From NCBI GenBank assembly GCA_002367255.1, contig DFBD01000267.1:1-15227 (forward strand): DNA of 15,227 nt, given 5' to 3'. The notes under the pieces were generated by a model, which did not search any database, was not told the origin of the DNA, and saw nothing but the letters and a program-made list of their open reading frames with translations. A program made the translations under genes and the position numbers. The stretch comes from Rhodobacterales bacterium UBA3089. Its GTDB lineage: Bacteria; Pseudomonadota; Alphaproteobacteria; Rhodobacterales; Rhodobacteraceae. Below are positions 14,736-15,227 of the stretch, in pieces (the first letter of the stretch is position 1; every line of letters begins with the position of its first letter).

Positions 14736-15227
14736 ATGGCAGGCAAGATTCCGGCAACGGTTATTACAGGGTTCCTCGGCGCGGGGAAAACGACCTTGGT
14801 GCAGCATATGCTGGCCAACGCAAACGGCAAGCGGATCGCGTTAATCATCAATGAATTCGGCGATCTGGGCATTGACGGTGACTTGTTGAAAGGCTGCGGG
14901 ATCGAGGGTTGCACTGATGACGATGTGGTTGAGCTGTCGAATGGTTGTATCTGTTGCACCGTGGCCGAGGATTTCGTGCCCGCGATTGAAAAGCTGTTGG
15001 GGCGGGACAATCCGCCGGACCATATCGTGATTGAAACCTCGGGGTTGGCGTTGCCGCAGCCGTTGGTGCGGGCGTTTAATTGGCCGGAAATCCGCAGCCG
15101 TGTGACGGTGGATGGCGTGGTAACGGTTGTCGATAGCGAGGCGGTTAGTGCAGGGCGTTTCGCCCATAACGAAGCCGCGATTGACGCGCAGCGAGCTACG
15201 GACGAGATGCTGGACCATGAAACGCCG
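14736..15227 (+). CDS. cobW: CobW GTPase, N-terminal 164 residues (cut by window edge)
   Basis: This G3E-family metallochaperone GTPase is thought to deliver cobalt for corrin synthesis. It runs from ATG 14736 and is open at the right edge, so about half of a usual 340-350 aa protein is present. The P-loop is GFLGAGKTT (12-20). The metal site CICC lies at 71-74 with Cys71, 73 and 74, in SNGCICCTVAEDF, followed by IETSGLALPQPLV. An insertion KGCGIEGCTDDDVVEL (52-67) before the CICC motif resembles CobW proteins of cobalamin operons rather than YeiR or YjiA types. The end of the window may enter a His-rich loop. AGAGG precedes the ATG. cobN would be a typical next gene. Confidence 0.93.
   Translation, partial: MAGKIPATVITGFLGAGKTTLVQHMLANANGKRIALIINEFGDLGIDGDLLKGCGIEGCTDDDVVELSNGCICCTVAEDFVPAIEKLLGRDNPPDHIVIETSGLALPQPLVRAFNWPEIRSRVTVDGVVTVVDSEAVSAGRFAHNEAAIDAQRATDEMLDHETP

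Overview
This window most likely comes from an alphaproteobacterium of the order Rhodobacterales (Roseobacter/Rhodobacter relatives). The clues are a Shemin-type 5-aminolevulinate synthase with Rhodobacter-like motifs, an LdtR-like MarR regulator, SdhE, a PleD-type response regulator, DUF3572, and a CbiD-CobK-DUF1636-CobW cobalamin block. A perfect FNR/FnrL box and a CtrA-type TTAA-N7-TTAA box fit the same group. This placement rests on protein and motif recognition, not on a database search. No insertion sequence, prophage or CRISPR array was seen; the window looks like ordinary chromosome.

Layout. 1-1488 (minus strand): sdhE, an ldtR-like regulator and hemA (5' part only, running off the left edge). 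1572-3160 (plus): aspartate aminotransferase translationally coupled to a small unknown gene. 3247-3768 (plus): an unknown two-TM protein with two CxxC pairs. It converges on 4016-4714 (minus), a secreted outer-membrane beta-barrel protein; between them lie a helically phased CGTA repeat, a hairpin and a minus-strand terminator. 4931-6646 (plus): metG. 6647-7067 has no convincing protein gene but is rich in signals. 7068-7154 (plus): tRNA-Leu(UAA). 7384-10197 (minus): rimO and a pleD-like diguanylate cyclase. 10485-10763 (plus): DUF3572. 10818-11822 (minus): an alanine-rich membrane-anchored protein and a hot-dog thioesterase. 11873-15227 (plus): a compact operon of HAD phosphatase, cbiD, cobK, a DUF1636 protein and cobW (cut by the right edge).

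Functional themes are tetrapyrrole synthesis at both ends (haem precursor on the left, corrin ring and cobalt handling on the right), translation and ribosome modification in the middle (metG, tRNA-Leu, rimO), and c-di-GMP signalling (pleD) with a candidate CtrA site.

The most interesting element is in the 421-bp gap after metG. Read on the minus strand, it has a perfect 16-bp FNR-type palindrome, a TACAAT -10 hexamer at nearly class II spacing, about 95 nt without a convincing ORF, and a 10-bp stem followed by seven T. This is the layout of an oxygen-regulated small RNA, comparable in principle to enterobacterial FnrS. It is a prediction from sequence alone. No homology search, folding or expression data could be used.
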